DNA from: Paracoccaceae bacterium | GTDB lineage: Bacteria; Pseudomonadota; Alphaproteobacteria; Rhodobacterales; Rhodobacteraceae | DNA length: 15,248 nt | NCBI GenBank assembly: GCA_015487335.1 | Contig: WFPZ01000159.1 | Location: 1-15,248, forward strand | Direction of reading: 5' to 3' | In this document: in pieces, positions 8,285 to 14,784 of the stretch | Numbering within the stretch: the first letter of the stretch is position 1 | How the letters are laid out: each line of letters begins with the position of its first letter | Program-made: the position numbers and the translations under genes | Notes under the pieces: generated by a model | Seen by the model: the letters and a program-made list of their open reading frames with translations, nothing else | What the model was told of the DNA's origin: nothing | Database searches by the model: none

Positions 8285-8467
8285 TCACTTGTCCACCACC
8301 AGTTCCAGCGCCACGCGCCGCCCGTCAAGCACCACCTTTCCCGCATGTTCGAACATCACCGTCAGCCGGCCGTCGATGTTGGACTGCACCTGCCCCCGCC
8401 CCCAGCCGGGGCAGGCCGGGTTTCGCACCACCATGCCCGGCTCGAGCATCTCGTTCACGTTTTCCAT
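8285..8467 (-). CDS. DUF3553 family small protein
   Basis: The 60-residue protein matches the pattern of DUF3553: a core of MLEPGMVVRNPACPGWGRGQVQS (7-29), then a FEHAGKVV segment and a LELV ending. The short beta-rich fold resembles the small KOW/Tudor-like domain at the start of the CarD/UvrD-associated families, but no function is established. The start at 8467 follows a good AGGAG; the ATG at 8503 would overlap chpT and is rejected. It is divergent from chpT with a gap of 26 bp, so the promoters of one or both genes must lie inside coding sequence. I see no clear promoter for it. Confidence 0.85.
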   Translation of the reverse strand: MENVNEMLEPGMVVRNPACPGWGRGQVQSNIDGRLTVMFEHAGKVVLDGRRVALELVVDK

Positions 8468-8493
8468 CGCCCTCTCCTGACGAAAGCCACGCC

Positions 8494-9093
8494 ATGACCG
8501 CAAGACGCCATGACCTGACGGATCTCATCGGCTCGCGCATCTGCCATGATCTTATCAGCCCTTTGGGCGCGATCAGCAACGGGGTCGAACTGTTGTCGAT
8601 GTCCGGCGCCGCGCCCGGGCCCGAGATGAGCCTGATTTCCGAGAGCGTCGCCAGCGCCACCGCGCGCATCCGCTTCTTCCGCATCGCCTTCGGCTCGGCC
8701 GGTGCGGGCCAGCGCATCGGCCGGCCCGAGATCGTCTCGATCCTCGGCGCGCTTTCCCCCGGCGGGCGGCTGACCATCGACTGGCAGCCCGCCGGCGACC
8801 AGCCCCGCGCCTTCGTGAAACTGGCCTTCCTGCTGATCCAGTGCTTCGAGAGCGCCATGCCCTGGGGCGGGCGGCTGACCATCCGCGAATCGGGCGGCAA
8901 CTGGGCCCTTGCCGGCGAGGCGGAGCGGATGAAGATCGACCCGCCGCTGTGGCAGGCGCTTGAAGACCCGGCGCAGGAGACAGAACTGGACGCAGCCCAG
9001 GTCCATTTCGCCCTCGCCCCGCTGGCGGCCCGCGCCCTGGGCCGCCGGCTGGCCGTCGAGCGCGGCGAGACCTCGGCGCGGGTCAGCTTCTGA
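8494..9093 (+). CDS. chpT: ChpT histidine phosphotransferase
   Basis: This 199-residue protein resembles ChpT, the phosphotransfer protein that takes phosphate from the CckA receiver domain to CtrA and CpdR. The phosphorylated residue is predicted to be His18 in CHDLISPLGAISNGVELL (17-34), at the head of a dimerising helical hairpin. The remaining part looks like a histidine-kinase ATPase-like domain without recognisable ATP-binding N, G1 and G2 boxes, as known for ChpT. In Rhodobacterales this relay controls motility and gene transfer agent release. I chose ATG 8494; an in-frame ATG at 8248 would add 82 residues that run across the antisense DUF3553 gene and do not look like protein. The ribosome site is weak. 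It is convergent with proA, 63 bp away. Confidence 0.9.
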   Translation: MTARRHDLTDLIGSRICHDLISPLGAISNGVELLSMSGAAPGPEMSLISESVASATARIRFFRIAFGSAGAGQRIGRPEIVSILGALSPGGRLTIDWQPAGDQPRAFVKLAFLLIQCFESAMPWGGRLTIRESGGNWALAGEAERMKIDPPLWQALEDPAQETELDAAQVHFALAPLAARALGRRLAVERGETSARVSF

Positions 9094-9156
9094 GCCCCGA
9101 GTCGTCCTCCCCCGAACAGCCCGGCGCAGCGGGCAGCCCGCGCCCTGCACGGGCCG

Positions 9157-10419
9157 TCAGGGCCTCGTGGTGCCGTTGCCTTCCACCAGATACTTGAAGC
9201 TGGTCAGCTGCTCGGCCCCGATCGGCCCGCGGGCATGCATCTTGCCGGTGGCGATCCCGATCTCCGCCCCCATCCCGAACTCGCCGCCATCGGCAAACTG
9301 GGTCGAGGCGTTGCGCATGAGGATGGCGCTGTCGAGCCGCTCGAAGAAGCGCGCCGCGGCGGCATCGTCTTCGGTCATGATGGCATCGGTGTGGGAAGAG
9401 CCGTAGCGGCGGATGTGGTCGATCGCCTCGTCGAGGCTGGCAACCCGCCTCGCGGCGATCTCCATGTCGAGGTATTCGCGCCCCCAGTCGGCCTCGGTGG
9501 CGGGCACCGTGCCCGGAAACTGCAGCCCCTCGCCGGCATGCACCTTCACCCCGGCCGCAAGCAGCGCCTCGATCACCTCGCGGCCCAGGCTGTCGGCCCG
9601 CTCGTCGTGGATCAGCAGGCATTCGACGGCGCCGCAGATGCCGGGGCGGCGGGTCTTGGCGTTGAGCACCACGTCCAGCGTCCTGGCCGCATCCGCCGCG
9701 CGGTCGATGTAGATGTGCACGATCCCTTCGAGATGGGCGAATACCGGCACCCGCGCCTCCCGCTGCACGAGGCCGACGAGGCTCTTGCCGCCGCGCGGCA
9801 CGATCACGTCGATCGATTCGGTCATGGTCAGCATTTCCTGCACCGCGGCGCGGTCGCGGGTGGGCACCCGCTGGATGGCCGCCTCGGGCAGGCCGGCGGC
9901 GCGCAGGCCCTCCACCAGGCAGGCATGAATCTCCCCGGAGGAGTGGAAGCTCTCCGAACCGCCGCGCAGGATCACCGCGTTGCCCGCCTTCAGGCACAGC
10001 GCCCCGGCATCGGCGGTAACATTGGGGCGGCTTTCGTAGATCACCCCGATCACCCCGAGCGGCGTGCGCACCCGGCGGATATGCAGCCCCGAGGGCATGT
10101 CCCATTCCTTCAGCACCTGGCCGACCGGATCGTCCTGGGCGGCCACGGCGCGCAGGCCCGAGGTGATGCCCTCGATGCGCCTCTCGTCCAGCATCAGCCT
10201 GTCCATCATGGCGCTGGTCAGGCCCTTTTCGCGCCCGAAGTCCATGTCGCGGCGGTTGGCCTCGATGATCTCGGCACGCCGCGCCCATACCGCATCGGCC
10301 GCGGCCTCGAGCGCGGCACGCCGGGTGGCGGCATCGGCCACCGCCAGCTCGGCGGCCGCCGCGCGCGCCCTGCGGCCGATCTCGGCCATCATCTGGTGAA
10401 TGTCGTCGGTGTCTTTCAT
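9157..10419 (-). CDS. proA: Gamma-glutamyl phosphate reductase (ProA)
   Basis: The 420-residue protein catalyses the NADPH-dependent reduction of gamma-glutamyl phosphate to glutamate semialdehyde, the second step of proline synthesis. It has the aldehyde dehydrogenase fold with family marks: RTPLGVIGVIYESRPNVTADA, ILRGGSESFHSS, and the catalytic cysteine Cys262 in RRPGICGAVECLLIH. The C-terminal ASTQFADGGEFGMGAEIGIATGKMHARGPIG block is also typical. Length is normal. The start at 10419 begins the expected N-terminal helix; an ATG at 10626 would read through the IS remnant. A possible promoter is TATCCT (10448-10453) with a poor -35. The partner gene proB, often immediately upstream, is not there: the upstream flank holds an IS630 fragment and tRNA genes. 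Confidence 0.96.
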   Translation of the reverse strand: MKDTDDIHQMMAEIGRRARAAAAELAVADAATRRAALEAAADAVWARRAEIIEANRRDMDFGREKGLTSAMMDRLMLDERRIEGITSGLRAVAAQDDPVGQVLKEWDMPSGLHIRRVRTPLGVIGVIYESRPNVTADAGALCLKAGNAVILRGGSESFHSSGEIHACLVEGLRAAGLPEAAIQRVPTRDRAAVQEMLTMTESIDVIVPRGGKSLVGLVQREARVPVFAHLEGIVHIYIDRAADAARTLDVVLNAKTRRPGICGAVECLLIHDERADSLGREVIEALLAAGVKVHAGEGLQFPGTVPATEADWGREYLDMEIAARRVASLDEAIDHIRRYGSSHTDAIMTEDDAAAARFFERLDSAILMRNASTQFADGGEFGMGAEIGIATGKMHARGPIGAEQLTSFKYLVEGNGTTRP

Positions 10420-10539
10420 TGCCTCGGCCCCGAATGGTGACCCGCTCAGGATAGGGGCATTTCCGCCCGGAGGAAAGCGGCCCGGCGCAGAACGCCCCAG
10501 GGTCGGGACACGATCAAGTCCACCGAAGGATTGTTGAGG

Positions 10540-10825
10540 CGATGGCAACGACGATATCGTGGTGTTGGCCCCCGGCTGCCACAAGGCCAGGCTGCGCGAA
10601 AGGCCACCCGCAGGGCCGGGGCGCATCTGTTCTCCCTGCCGCCCTGCAGCTCCGGCCTGCCCCCGGCCTGAACCCCATCGAAAAGGTTTTCACCAAGCTC
10701 AAGCGCATCCTGCGAGAGGCTTCCGAGAGACGAGAGAAACGTCGAGGCAACCTGACGAAGAGAACAGGAACACTCCCGACCGGCTTACACCCGACGAATG
10801 CCAAACCATCTCAAAAACGCAGGAT
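10540..10825 (+). pseudogene. Decayed IS630-family transposase, 3' fragment
   Basis: Pieces of the C-terminal part of an IS630-type DDE transposase can be read in order across frames: a DNLGSHKA-like remnant (about 10570-10590), GAHLFSLPPCSSGL (10618-10659), LNPIEKVFTKLKRILREASERR (from 10668), a TPDEC remnant (about 10785-10800), and NHLKNAGLA (10804-10830). LNPIE carries the last acidic catalytic residue of this family. An 11-bp tandem slip (CCGGCCTG at 10652-10659 and again at 10663-10670) causes one frameshift, and removing it restores LPPCSSGLNPIEKVF. At least two more frame changes and an in-frame stop follow. The fragment ends at the 3' end of a tRNA-Asp gene. No terminal inverted repeat was found. 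The 5' boundary is approximate, and 10420-10540 contains nothing else I recognise. Confidence 0.82.
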
Positions 10826-10902
10826 TGGCGCGGTTGACGGGGCTCGAACCCGCGACCCCCGGCGTGACAGGCCGGTACTCTAACCAACTGAGCTACAACC
10901 GC
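10826..10902 (-). tRNA. tRNA-Asp (GTC), copy 1
   Basis: The 77-nt gene folds as a full cloverleaf: acceptor stem GCGGTTG/CAACCGC, D arm with GGTTAG, anticodon stem CCGGC/GCCGG with loop CTGTCAC (anticodon GTC), T loop TTCGAGC, discriminator G and encoded CCA. It is identical over its length to copy 2. It is probably co-transcribed with copy 2, 32 nt upstream. Its CCA end abuts the IS630 remnant. Confidence 0.97.
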
Positions 10903-10924
10903 GCAGCCTTTCGGGCCATTCGAT

Positions 10925-11021
10925 CGGGCAGTGGTGGCGCGGTTGACGGGGCTCGAACCCGCGACCCCCGGCGTGACAGGCCGGTACTCTAACCAACTGA
11001 GCTACAACCGCTCACTGCCCG
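10925..11021 (-). repeat. 9-bp inverted repeat enclosing tRNA-Asp copy 2
   Basis: CGGGCAGTG at 10925-10933 is the exact reverse complement of CACTGCCCG at 11013-11021. One nucleotide separates each arm from the mature tRNA ends. In the precursor RNA, the 5' leader and 3' trailer would form a nine-pair helix continuing the acceptor stem. Copy 1 of the tRNA has no equivalent. Confidence 0.8.
10935..11011 (-). tRNA. tRNA-Asp (GTC), copy 2
   Basis: This 77-nt gene is identical to copy 1, including anticodon GTC, discriminator G and encoded CCA. It is first in the tandem pair and has a good promoter 38 bp upstream. Leader and trailer are complementary (see the inverted repeat at 10925-11021). Confidence 0.97.
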
Positions 11022-11048
11022 TCCGGGCTGGACCCGAACGTGTGGGGC

Positions 11049-11077
11049 GTTCTATGGCCGCTTGGCCGAGGCGTCAA
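11049..11077 (-). promoter_or_regulatory. Promoter of the tRNA-Asp pair
   Basis: TTGACG (11072-11077) and TAGAAC (11049-11054) on the minus strand are 17 nt apart. Transcription would begin near 11042, about 30 nt before the first tRNA-Asp. This is one of the better promoter matches in the window. Nothing else is recognised between here and the tRNA-Val(TAC) gene at 11188. Confidence 0.6.
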
Positions 11078-11187
11078 GCGCTAGTCGCAGCATATTCCGC
11101 CCCGATGCCGATTTCGTGGCGGCAGAGGCCGGTTTCAAGGGCGTGGAGAGCCGAAGAGAGGGCGGTTCCGGCAGCAGGAGAAGGGGA

Positions 11188-11263
<76 letters not shown>

Positions 11264-11272
11264 GCCGGCCGG

Positions 11273-11301
11273 CGTTTACCGCGGCGCGCGGCGCGGTTCA
11301 A
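11273..11301 (-). promoter_or_regulatory. Possible promoter of tRNA-Val (TAC)
   Basis: TTGAAC (11296-11301) and TAAACG (11273-11278) on the minus strand are 17 nt apart, but this puts the start only a few bases before the tRNA 5' end (11263). The -10 match is weak. Confidence 0.35.
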
Positions 11302-11366
11302 GCCCCGCCGCCCGAGGGCGCGCATCGAGGCACAGGGCGGTTCAGGCGGAAGACCCGGCAAACGGC

Positions 11367-11400
11367 AAGGAAAGGGGCGCGGCCTGACGGCCCGCGCCCC
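11367..11400 (-). terminator. Intrinsic terminator after tRNA-Val (CAC)
   Basis: A GC-rich hairpin (arms 11374-11384 and 11389-11400, one bulged base) is followed on the minus strand by TTTCCTT. It begins 10 nt beyond the CCA end of the tRNA-Val(CAC) gene, so the two tRNA-Val genes are probably separate transcription units. Confidence 0.65.
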
Positions 11401-11409
11401 CCGGAATTC

Positions 11410-11484
11410 TGGTGGGTGATGAGGGATTTGAACCCCCGACATCTTCGATGTGAACGAAGCGCTCTACCACTGAGCTAATCACCC
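11410..11484 (-). tRNA. tRNA-Val (CAC)
   Basis: The 75-nt cloverleaf has acceptor stem GGGTGAT/ATCACCC, anticodon stem CTTCG/CGAAG with loop TTCACAT (anticodon CAC), T loop TTCAAAT, discriminator A and encoded CCA. The D loop is one nucleotide shorter than in the TAC gene. It would read GTG codons, which are common in this GC-rich genome. Confidence 0.96.
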
Positions 11485-11494
11485 GTCGGCGGGC

Positions 11495-11523
11495 TATCTA
11501 GCGCTACTCGGCGGGCTTCGCAA
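11495..11523 (-). promoter_or_regulatory. Possible promoter of tRNA-Val (CAC), overlapping the HU-like gene end
   Basis: TTGCGA (11518-11523) and TAGATA (11495-11500) on the minus strand are 17 nt apart. The -35 box lies inside the last codons of the HU-like gene, whose stop is at 11504. The predicted start is just ahead of the tRNA 5' end at 11484. The -10 match is weak. Confidence 0.4.
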
Positions 11524-12031
11524 GTGTCTGCGGCGCATTCTTTGCCGATACCGTGCGGCGCAGCTTGCAAAACAGCACCTCGCCCTTGGCGGCCTCCTTG
11601 CGGCGGTTCACCATCAGCTTGCCCAGGGGCTGCAATGTCAGCACCTCGCCGCGCGAAAGCGCCTCTCCCATCTCGTGCAGGAGGGGATCCAGCACCGATT
11701 TCACCACATTGGCCTTCAGGCCCGAACGGGCGACGATGCGTTCCACCATCTCCTTGCGCCGGATCACCTGCACCGGGGTGATCCCGGGCGCGTCCTGCGC
11801 GGCAGGCGCGGAGGATGACCCGGGCACGGGTTTCAGGGCGGGTTCGGCCGGCGCCGGGGCGGCCTTGCCGGCGGGGGTCTTCTTCGCCGCTGCCGCCCGC
11901 TTTCGAGCCGCTGCGGCCTTTGCCGTGGCACCGCCCCTGGCGGCGCTCTTTCCGGTCGCGGAGGAGGCCGCCCGGGCCTTGCCGGTGGTTTTGCCGGCCG
12001 GCTTCTTCGCCGCCGTGGTTTTGCTCGACAT
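11504..12031 (-). CDS. HU-like DNA-binding protein with Ala/Lys-rich N-terminal tail
   Basis: The 175-residue protein has two parts. Residues 1-85 are low-complexity Ala, Lys, Pro, Gly and Ser, with AAKK, AGK and TGK units like eukaryotic histone H1 tails, and are probably disordered and DNA-binding. Residues 88-160 resemble HU/IHF: a helical part MVERIVARSGLKANVVKSVL, then GEALSRGEVLTLQPLGKLMV, matching the beta strand before the DNA-clasping arm. The arm itself is shortened: the RNPxTG tip with its intercalating proline is absent and is replaced by NRRKEAAKGEVLFCKLRR. It may coat DNA and not bend it in the standard way. The start at 12031 is the first sensible ATG, with a weak GGCGAG upstream; a frame to 12205 overlaps lon. 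It follows lon but sits beyond a strong terminator, so it is likely transcribed separately. Confidence 0.82.
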   Translation of the reverse strand: MSSKTTAAKKPAGKTTGKARAASSATGKSAARGGATAKAAAARKRAAAAKKTPAGKAAPAPAEPALKPVPGSSSAPAAQDAPGITPVQVIRRKEMVERIVARSGLKANVVKSVLDPLLHEMGEALSRGEVLTLQPLGKLMVNRRKEAAKGEVLFCKLRRTVSAKNAPQTLAKPAE

Positions 12032-12070
12032 CCGGGTACTCGCCTGTGATCTGTTTCCAATGGCGAAAAG

Positions 12071-12100
12071 ATTAGCCGGAATCCCACGGATTTTCCACAA
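12071..12100 (-). promoter_or_regulatory. Possible promoter of the HU-like gene
   Basis: TTGTGG (12095-12100) and GCTAAT (12071-12076) on the minus strand are 18 nt apart, in a locally AT-richer stretch directly after the lon terminator. The predicted leader is about 30 nt. It is a moderate consensus match. Confidence 0.4.
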
Positions 12101-12103
12101 ATG

Positions 12104-12129
12104 AAAACGGCGCGCCCGAAGGCGCGCCG
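12104..12129 (-). terminator. Intrinsic terminator of lon with UUCG tetraloop
   Basis: A perfect 9-bp stem (12108-12116 with 12121-12129) closes a four-base loop that reads UUCG on the minus strand, capped by a C-G pair, which is the very stable C(UUCG)G hairpin. TTTT follows (complement of 12104-12107). It lies 23 nt after the lon stop codon. Confidence 0.88.
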
Positions 12130-12152
12130 CAAGTGCTTCTCTTCCCGGTGGC

Positions 12153-14558
12153 TCAGTGAGCCCTGGCGCCGGCGTTGTCCTGCTCGGCCAGGGCGGCCTT
12201 GGCACGGGCCGCTTCCTCGGCCTCCTCGTCCCATTCGATCGGCTCGGGCTCGCGCACCAGCGCGATCTTGAGCACTTCGCGGACGTTGTCGACGGGGATG
12301 ATCTCCAGCCCGTCCTTCACGTTGTCGGGAATCTCGGCCAGGTCCTTCTCGTTCTCCTTCGGGATGATCACCGTCTTGATCCCGCCGCGCAGGGCGGCAA
12401 GCAGCTTTTCCTTCAGCCCGCCGATCGCCAGAACATGGCCGCGCAGGGTAACCTCGCCGGTCATGGCTATGTCCTTGCGCACCGGAATCTGGGTGAGCAC
12501 CGAGACGATCGAGGTGACCATCGCCACGCCTGCGCTGGGGCCGTCCTTGGGCGTGGCGCCCTCGGGGACGTGGACGTGGATGTCGATCTTCTCGAACCGC
12601 GGCGGCTTGATGCCGATCTCCGGCGCGATCGAGCGCACGAAGCTCGACGCCGCATCGATGCTTTCCTTCATCACGTCGCCCAGCTTGCCGGTGGTCTTCA
12701 TCCGGCCCTTGCCGGGCAGGCGCAGCGCCTCGATCGACAGGAGATCGCCGCCGACGGACGTCCAGGCCAGGCCGGTGACGACACCGATCTGGTCCTCCTT
12801 CTCGGCCAGCCCGTAGCGGAACTTGCGCACCCCGAGATAATCCTCGAGATTGTCGGGGGTTATAACGACCTTTTCAACCTCCTTGCGCACCAGTTTCGTC
12901 ACCGCCTTGCGGGCCAGCTTGGCGATCTCGCGCTCCAGGTTCCGCACCCCCGCCTCGCGGGTGTAGTAGCGGATGATGTCCATCAGCGCCTCGTCGGTGA
13001 TCTCGAACTCGCCCTTCTTGAGGCCATGGCTCTTCACCTGCTTCGGGATCAGGTGCTGGCGCGCGATCTCGCGCTTCTCGTCCTCGGTGTAGCCGGCCAG
13101 CGGGATGATCTCCATCCGGTCCAGAAGCGGCCCGGGCATGTTGTAGGTGTTGGCCGTGGTCAGGAACATCACGTTCGAGAGGTCATACTCCACCTCCAGG
13201 TAGTGGTCGGTGAAGGTCGAGTTCTGCTCCGGGTCCAGCACCTCGAGCATGGCCGAGGCCGGATCGCCGCGGAAGTCCTGGCCCATCTTGTCGATCTCGT
13301 CGAGCAGGATCAGCGGGTTGGTGGTTTTCGCCTTCTTCAGAGCCTGGATGATCTTGCCCGGCATCGAGCCGATATAGGTGCGCCGGTGGCCCCTGATCTC
13401 GGACTCGTCGCGCACCCCGCCGAGGCTGATGCGGATGAACTCGCGCCCGGTGGCCCGTGCCACCGACTTGCCCAGAGAGGTCTTGCCCACGCCCGGCGGG
13501 CCGACGAGGCACATGATCGGCCCCTTCAGCTTCTTCGAGCGCTGCTGCACGGCGAGATACTCGATGATCCGCTCCTTGACCTTCTCCAGCCCGTAGTGAT
13601 CCTCGTCGAGAATCTTCTGGGCGCGCTCGAGGTCCTTCTTGACGCGCGACTTCACGCCCCACGGAATGGCCAGCAGCCAGTCGAGGTAGTTGCGCACCAC
13701 GGTGGCCTCGGCGCTCATCGGCGACATCGACTTGAGCTTCTTCAGCTCGGCCTCGGCCTTTTCGCGGGCCTCCTTCGACAGCTTGGTGTTCTTGATCCGC
13801 TCTTCCAGCTCGGCAATCTCGTTGGCGCCGTCCTCGCCGTCGCCCAGCTCCTTCTGAATGGCCTTCATCTGCTCATTCAGGTAGTATTCGCGCTGGGTGC
13901 GCTCCATCTGGCTTTTCACGCGGGTCTTGATCTTCTTCTCGACCTGCAGAACCGACATCTCGCCCTGCATCAGGCCGTAGACCTTTTCCAGCCGCTCGGC
14001 GATCAGAAGGGTTTCCAGAAGCTCCTGCTTCTGGCTCACCTCGACGCCCAGATGGCCGGCCACCAGATCGGCCAGCTTGTCGGGCTGGCGCGTCTCGGAG
14101 ACGGCCGCCAGGGCCTCTTCGGGAATGTTCTTCTTGATCTTGGCGTAGCGCTCGAATTCCTCGCTCACCGAGCGCACCAGCGCCTCGACGGTGGCCTTGT
14201 CGCCCAGCTCCTCGGCCAGCACCTCGACGCGGGCCTCGAAGAATTCCTCGTTGGGCAGGAATTCCGTGATGCGCACCCGCGAACGGCCCTCGACCAGCAC
14301 CTTGACGGTGCCGTCGGGCAGCTTCAGCAGCTGCAGCACGTTGGCCAGCACGCCGACCTTGTAGATTCCGTCCACCTCGGGCTCGTCGGCGCTCGGGTCG
14401 ATCTGGCTGGACAGCAGGATCTGCTTGTCCTCCTGCATCACCTCTTCCAGCGCCCTCACCGATTTCTCGCGCCCCACGAAGAGCGGCACGATCATGTGCG
14501 GGAACACCACGATGTCTCGCAGCGGCAGCACCGGATAGGATTGTTGTTGCTCGTTCAT
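12153..14558 (-). CDS. lon: ATP-dependent protease Lon
   Basis: The 801-residue cytoplasmic protease unfolds and degrades damaged and regulatory proteins as a hexamer. The N-terminal substrate domain starts with VLPLRDIVVFPHMIVPLFVGR (10-30). A coiled region lies around 190-300 (QMERTQREYYLNEQMKAIQKELG). The Walker A motif GPPGVGKTS has Lys359, and Walker B is ILLDEIDKMG. The protease dyad is Ser675 in PKDGPSAG and Lys718 in GGLKEKLLAA. Length is typical of bacterial LonA. The start at 14558 follows GAGGA and fits the family N-terminus; a frame to 14663 adds unrelated residues. It is downstream of tgt with a 226-bp gap holding a possible heat-shock promoter, and is closed by a strong terminator. 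In Caulobacter, Lon degrades CcrM, DnaA and SciP. Confidence 0.98.
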   Translation of the reverse strand: MNEQQQSYPVLPLRDIVVFPHMIVPLFVGREKSVRALEEVMQEDKQILLSSQIDPSADEPEVDGIYKVGVLANVLQLLKLPDGTVKVLVEGRSRVRITEFLPNEEFFEARVEVLAEELGDKATVEALVRSVSEEFERYAKIKKNIPEEALAAVSETRQPDKLADLVAGHLGVEVSQKQELLETLLIAERLEKVYGLMQGEMSVLQVEKKIKTRVKSQMERTQREYYLNEQMKAIQKELGDGEDGANEIAELEERIKNTKLSKEAREKAEAELKKLKSMSPMSAEATVVRNYLDWLLAIPWGVKSRVKKDLERAQKILDEDHYGLEKVKERIIEYLAVQQRSKKLKGPIMCLVGPPGVGKTSLGKSVARATGREFIRISLGGVRDESEIRGHRRTYIGSMPGKIIQALKKAKTTNPLILLDEIDKMGQDFRGDPASAMLEVLDPEQNSTFTDHYLEVEYDLSNVMFLTTANTYNMPGPLLDRMEIIPLAGYTEDEKREIARQHLIPKQVKSHGLKKGEFEITDEALMDIIRYYTREAGVRNLEREIAKLARKAVTKLVRKEVEKVVITPDNLEDYLGVRKFRYGLAEKEDQIGVVTGLAWTSVGGDLLSIEALRLPGKGRMKTTGKLGDVMKESIDAASSFVRSIAPEIGIKPPRFEKIDIHVHVPEGATPKDGPSAGVAMVTSIVSVLTQIPVRKDIAMTGEVTLRGHVLAIGGLKEKLLAALRGGIKTVIIPKENEKDLAEIPDNVKDGLEIIPVDNVREVLKIALVREPEPIEWDEEAEEAARAKAALAEQDNAGARAH

Positions 14559-14635
14559 GTCTGTCCTCACTTGGCGGGAAGGCACCGGCCCCGGGCATCG
14601 GCAGCCCCACGGCCTTCCCCGGTCATGGCCTCCAC

Positions 14636-14664
14636 ATCTGGGGGTGCGGCCCCCTGCATTCAAC
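14636..14664 (-). promoter_or_regulatory. Possible RpoH (sigma-32)-type promoter of lon
   Basis: On the minus strand GTTGAA (14659-14664) is followed after 14 nt by CCCCCAGAT (14636-14644), resembling the CTTGAA and CCCCATnT boxes of heat-shock promoters. The predicted leader is about 70 nt. The C-run is also one arm of a small inverted repeat (GGGGG at 14640-14644 and CCCCC at 14650-14654 on the plus strand), which may be an unrelated hairpin. lon is a known heat-shock gene in many bacteria. Confidence 0.35.
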
Positions 14665-14763
14665 CATGTCCTGTTGCAGGTCCGGTTACAGTCTGCCCTC
14701 TGATTCGGGCCTCGGCAAGGCGAACATGCGCCGGGATTTCAGAAAATTCCGCCACCTGCTCCC

Positions 14764-14780
14764 CGTTGCGGACCGCAACG
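14764..14780 (-). terminator. Short perfect hairpin just after tgt
   Basis: A 17-nt palindrome with a 7-bp stem (14764-14770 with 14774-14780) and 3-nt loop begins 5 nt after the tgt stop codon. No T-run follows on the minus strand, so it could stabilise the tgt 3' end or act as a weak terminator. Confidence 0.4.
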
Positions 14781-14784
14781 CCCC

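Noticed and set aside
9123..9144. GC-rich hairpin between chpT and proA
   Set aside because: It could fold (GCGGG-CAG-CCCGC with flanking pairs), but no T-run follows on either strand, so I do not call it an intrinsic terminator.
10810..10826. T-run on the minus strand just after tRNA-Asp copy 1 (complement of 10813-10817)
   Set aside because: Five T residues are present but only a three-pair stem can form ahead of them, so termination here is unproven.
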